Below are positions 4,383 to 5,901 of a stretch of 5,901 nt of DNA, one piece after another (the stretch's first letter is position 1; each line of letters starts with the position of its first letter). The stretch covers positions 1-5,901 of the forward strand of contig JBBSEU010000325.1 in NCBI GenBank assembly GCA_038239365.1. The letters are read 5' to 3'. Made by a program: the position numbers and the translations under genes. The notes beneath the pieces were generated by a model. It made no database searches, was not told where the DNA came from, and saw only the letters and a program-made list of their open reading frames with translations. The DNA is from JBBRMW01 sp038239365 (GTDB lineage Bacteria; Chloroflexota; Anaerolineae; Aggregatilineales; UBA2796).

Positions 4383-5901
4383 ATGACACCGTTCGTTCTC
4401 GAAAACGATTCACTGCGTCTGGAATTCGATACGTCAACTGGCGCGCTGATCGGCCTCAAGGCGGTTGAAACCGGATGGGAACTGCTCAATCGGCCTGCGC
4501 TCGGCCTCTCGTTTCGGCTGCTGCTGCCCATGCCAGACTGCCGCAATAATCCGCTGTTCGGGGAAAAACAAAAAGTCAGTTCGTTCACTTCAACCGATGA
4601 ATCTGCGACGTTTGTCTGGGACAGCCTGACCTCTGAATATGGCGGCGCGCACAATATCCGCCTGACACTACACATTGAATTAGAGGCGCGGCAGGCGGTC
4701 TACACGCTGACGATTGAGAACCACTCTGAATACACGGTTGAAAATGTATATTGCCCGTATTTAGGGGATATTCATCATCCGAATGATGAGGTCGCCTTCA
4801 AATCGTTTTCGTACAAATATGCTACCGCACAGGAGTTCCCGCTGTGGCCGACTTTTCAGAATCAACGTGGTTATTTCGGCACTGATTATCCGATCCAGTT
4901 TCCGTTCGGAACTGATTCTGCAGGTGCGCCGATGACCCCTTACGTCCTGTTATGCGGCGCGAAACAGGGCTTATATGTTGGGATTCGCGCACCCAGTGCA
5001 GAACTCGTTGCCTGGAATTCGGAATTGCGCCCCGGTTATGACAATTCATTGCAAAGTAACTTGGTGGGCGGCGCAGAAGGCCCGAATGGTCATGTCCCGG
5101 ATGAGCCAACGATCAGCGGAACGCCCGTTGCGACGCGCTTTGCGGCGGTGCATCTGCCATACATCCTGCCCGGCGAAACCCGCACGTTAACACCCGTCGC
5201 GCTGGAAGCCTATCAGGGCGACTGGCAGCAGGGCGTCGATATTTACAAGCAGTGGCGCAACACGTGGATGGTCTTGCCAAAAATTCCGGCCTGGGCGCAA
5301 GCCCCACACGCCTGGCAGCAGTTACACATCAACTCACCGGAGGATGAATTTCGTATTCCGTTCCGCGATCTGCCCAAAATTGGTGAGGACTGCGCGCGGC
5401 ATGGCGTGAAAGCAATTCAGCTTGTCGGTTGGAACGACGGCGGCCAGGATCAGGGCAACCCCTTGCACGAACCTGATCCGCGTCTGGGCACCAAAGCAGA
5501 ACTTCAGGAGGCGATTGCCAAGATTCAGGCGCTTGGAGTCAAGTTGATCTTGTTCGCCAAATTCACCTGGGCAGACAGGGCGACAGACTGGTTCCGCAAT
5601 GAATTGATCAAACAGGCGATCAAAGACCCTTACGGCGATTACTATATGCACCCCGGTTATCGGTATCAGACGGCGACGCAGTTCCTCGACATCAATACCA
5701 GGCGGCTGATTCCGATGTGCTTTTTGAGCGAAGACTACCTGAAGGTGTGCGAACAGGAATTCGACAAGGTGCTGGAACTGGGCGCGGACGGCATTTTGTT
5801 CGATGAGTGTCTGCATCACTCCCCGACGCTGCTCTGTTTCGATCCAGATCACGGCCATCGTTACGGTGCGCCCGTCTATGCCAATGACCGCGAATTGATC
5901 C
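4383..5901 (+). CDS. Glycoside-hydrolase-like protein, probably DUF6259 family (3' end cut by window edge)
   Basis: The ATG at 4383, preceded by GAGGG at 4371-4375 (7-nt spacer), opens a frame that stays open to the right edge: 506 residues with no stop. There is no signal peptide, so it is probably cytoplasmic. Residues 1 to about 280 look like a beta-sandwich of the mutarotase-like kind that precedes many glycosidase barrels: ENDSLRLEFDTSTGALIGLK (7-26), then alternating strands. From about 300 the pattern becomes TIM-barrel-like: HGVKAIQLVGWNDGGQDQGNP (340-360), LGVKLILFAKFTWAD (384-398), and LGADGILFDECLHH (466-479), where D474 and E475 sit at a strand end as catalytic acids do in GH31/GH36-type barrels. 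The family name is from memory of the GWNDGG and DECLHH patterns, not a search. Position after the permeases suggests it acts on the imported glycan. Reaction and substrate are unknown; a non-catalytic or different GH-clan member is possible. Confidence 0.75.
   Translation, partial: MTPFVLENDSLRLEFDTSTGALIGLKAVETGWELLNRPALGLSFRLLLPMPDCRNNPLFGEKQKVSSFTSTDESATFVWDSLTSEYGGAHNIRLTLHIELEARQAVYTLTIENHSEYTVENVYCPYLGDIHHPNDEVAFKSFSYKYATAQEFPLWPTFQNQRGYFGTDYPIQFPFGTDSAGAPMTPYVLLCGAKQGLYVGIRAPSAELVAWNSELRPGYDNSLQSNLVGGAEGPNGHVPDEPTISGTPVATRFAAVHLPYILPGETRTLTPVALEAYQGDWQQGVDIYKQWRNTWMVLPKIPAWAQAPHAWQQLHINSPEDEFRIPFRDLPKIGEDCARHGVKAIQLVGWNDGGQDQGNPLHEPDPRLGTKAELQEAIAKIQALGVKLILFAKFTWADRATDWFRNELIKQAIKDPYGDYYMHPGYRYQTATQFLDINTRRLIPMCFLSEDYLKVCEQEFDKVLELGADGILFDECLHHSPTLLCFDPDHGHRYGAPVYANDRELI

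Noticed and set aside
5334..5858. Minus-strand open frame of 174 codons at the right end
   Set aside because: It is antisense to the glycoside-hydrolase-like gene, whose frame shows continuous barrel-like motifs; the antisense product resembles nothing I know.
1..5901. CRISPR arrays, tRNA or rRNA genes, insertion sequences, phage or toxin-antitoxin genes
   Set aside because: No repeat-spacer pattern, RNA-gene signature, transposase or terminal repeats were seen; the window is packed with a coherent sugar-uptake locus.

Overview
The window holds most of a carbohydrate uptake and breakdown locus from a bacterium. An AraC-family regulator runs leftward and off the left edge. Diverging from it is a rightward run of four genes: an ABC-type sugar-binding protein, two inner-membrane permeases, and a large cytoplasmic protein that looks like a glycoside hydrolase and runs off the right edge. 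Base composition is moderate by eye. The binding protein has a twin-arginine (Tat) signal and no lipobox cysteine, which argues against a typical Firmicute lipoprotein. This fits what I know of Chloroflexota (for example Anaerolineae-like lineages), but the taxon is inference with low confidence.

Layout: 1-767 (minus) is the AraC-family regulator, with an N-terminal cupin-like sensor and most of the C-terminal double helix-turn-helix. 768-1058 is the divergent control region. It holds one promoter candidate in each direction, a cluster of TRTGCA direct repeats at about two-helical-turn spacing, a perfect 14-bp palindrome and a 17-bp inverted repeat. 1059-2405 is the family-1 solute-binding protein. 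2406-2481 is an intergenic gap with a perfect 12-bp stem-loop. 2482-3435 and 3454-4323 are the MalF/UgpA-like and MalG/UgpE-like permeases. 4383-5901 is the glycoside-hydrolase-like gene (beta-sandwich followed by a TIM-barrel-like region), most like the DUF6259 family from memory.

How they work together (inference): the regulator senses a sugar and switches on the divergent operon. The binding protein captures the sugar outside the membrane and the permease pair carries it in. The last gene, which has no signal peptide, probably acts on the imported glycan in the cytoplasm. No ATP-binding subunit lies in the window, so the importer needs one from downstream or a shared MalK/MsmX-type ATPase elsewhere. 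The substrate cannot be read from the sequence.

The transporter parts are ordinary. The points most worth a second look are the repeat array that looks like the regulator's operator (with a second copy inside the start of the regulator gene), the stem-loop between the binding-protein and permease genes, and the poorly characterised enzyme.
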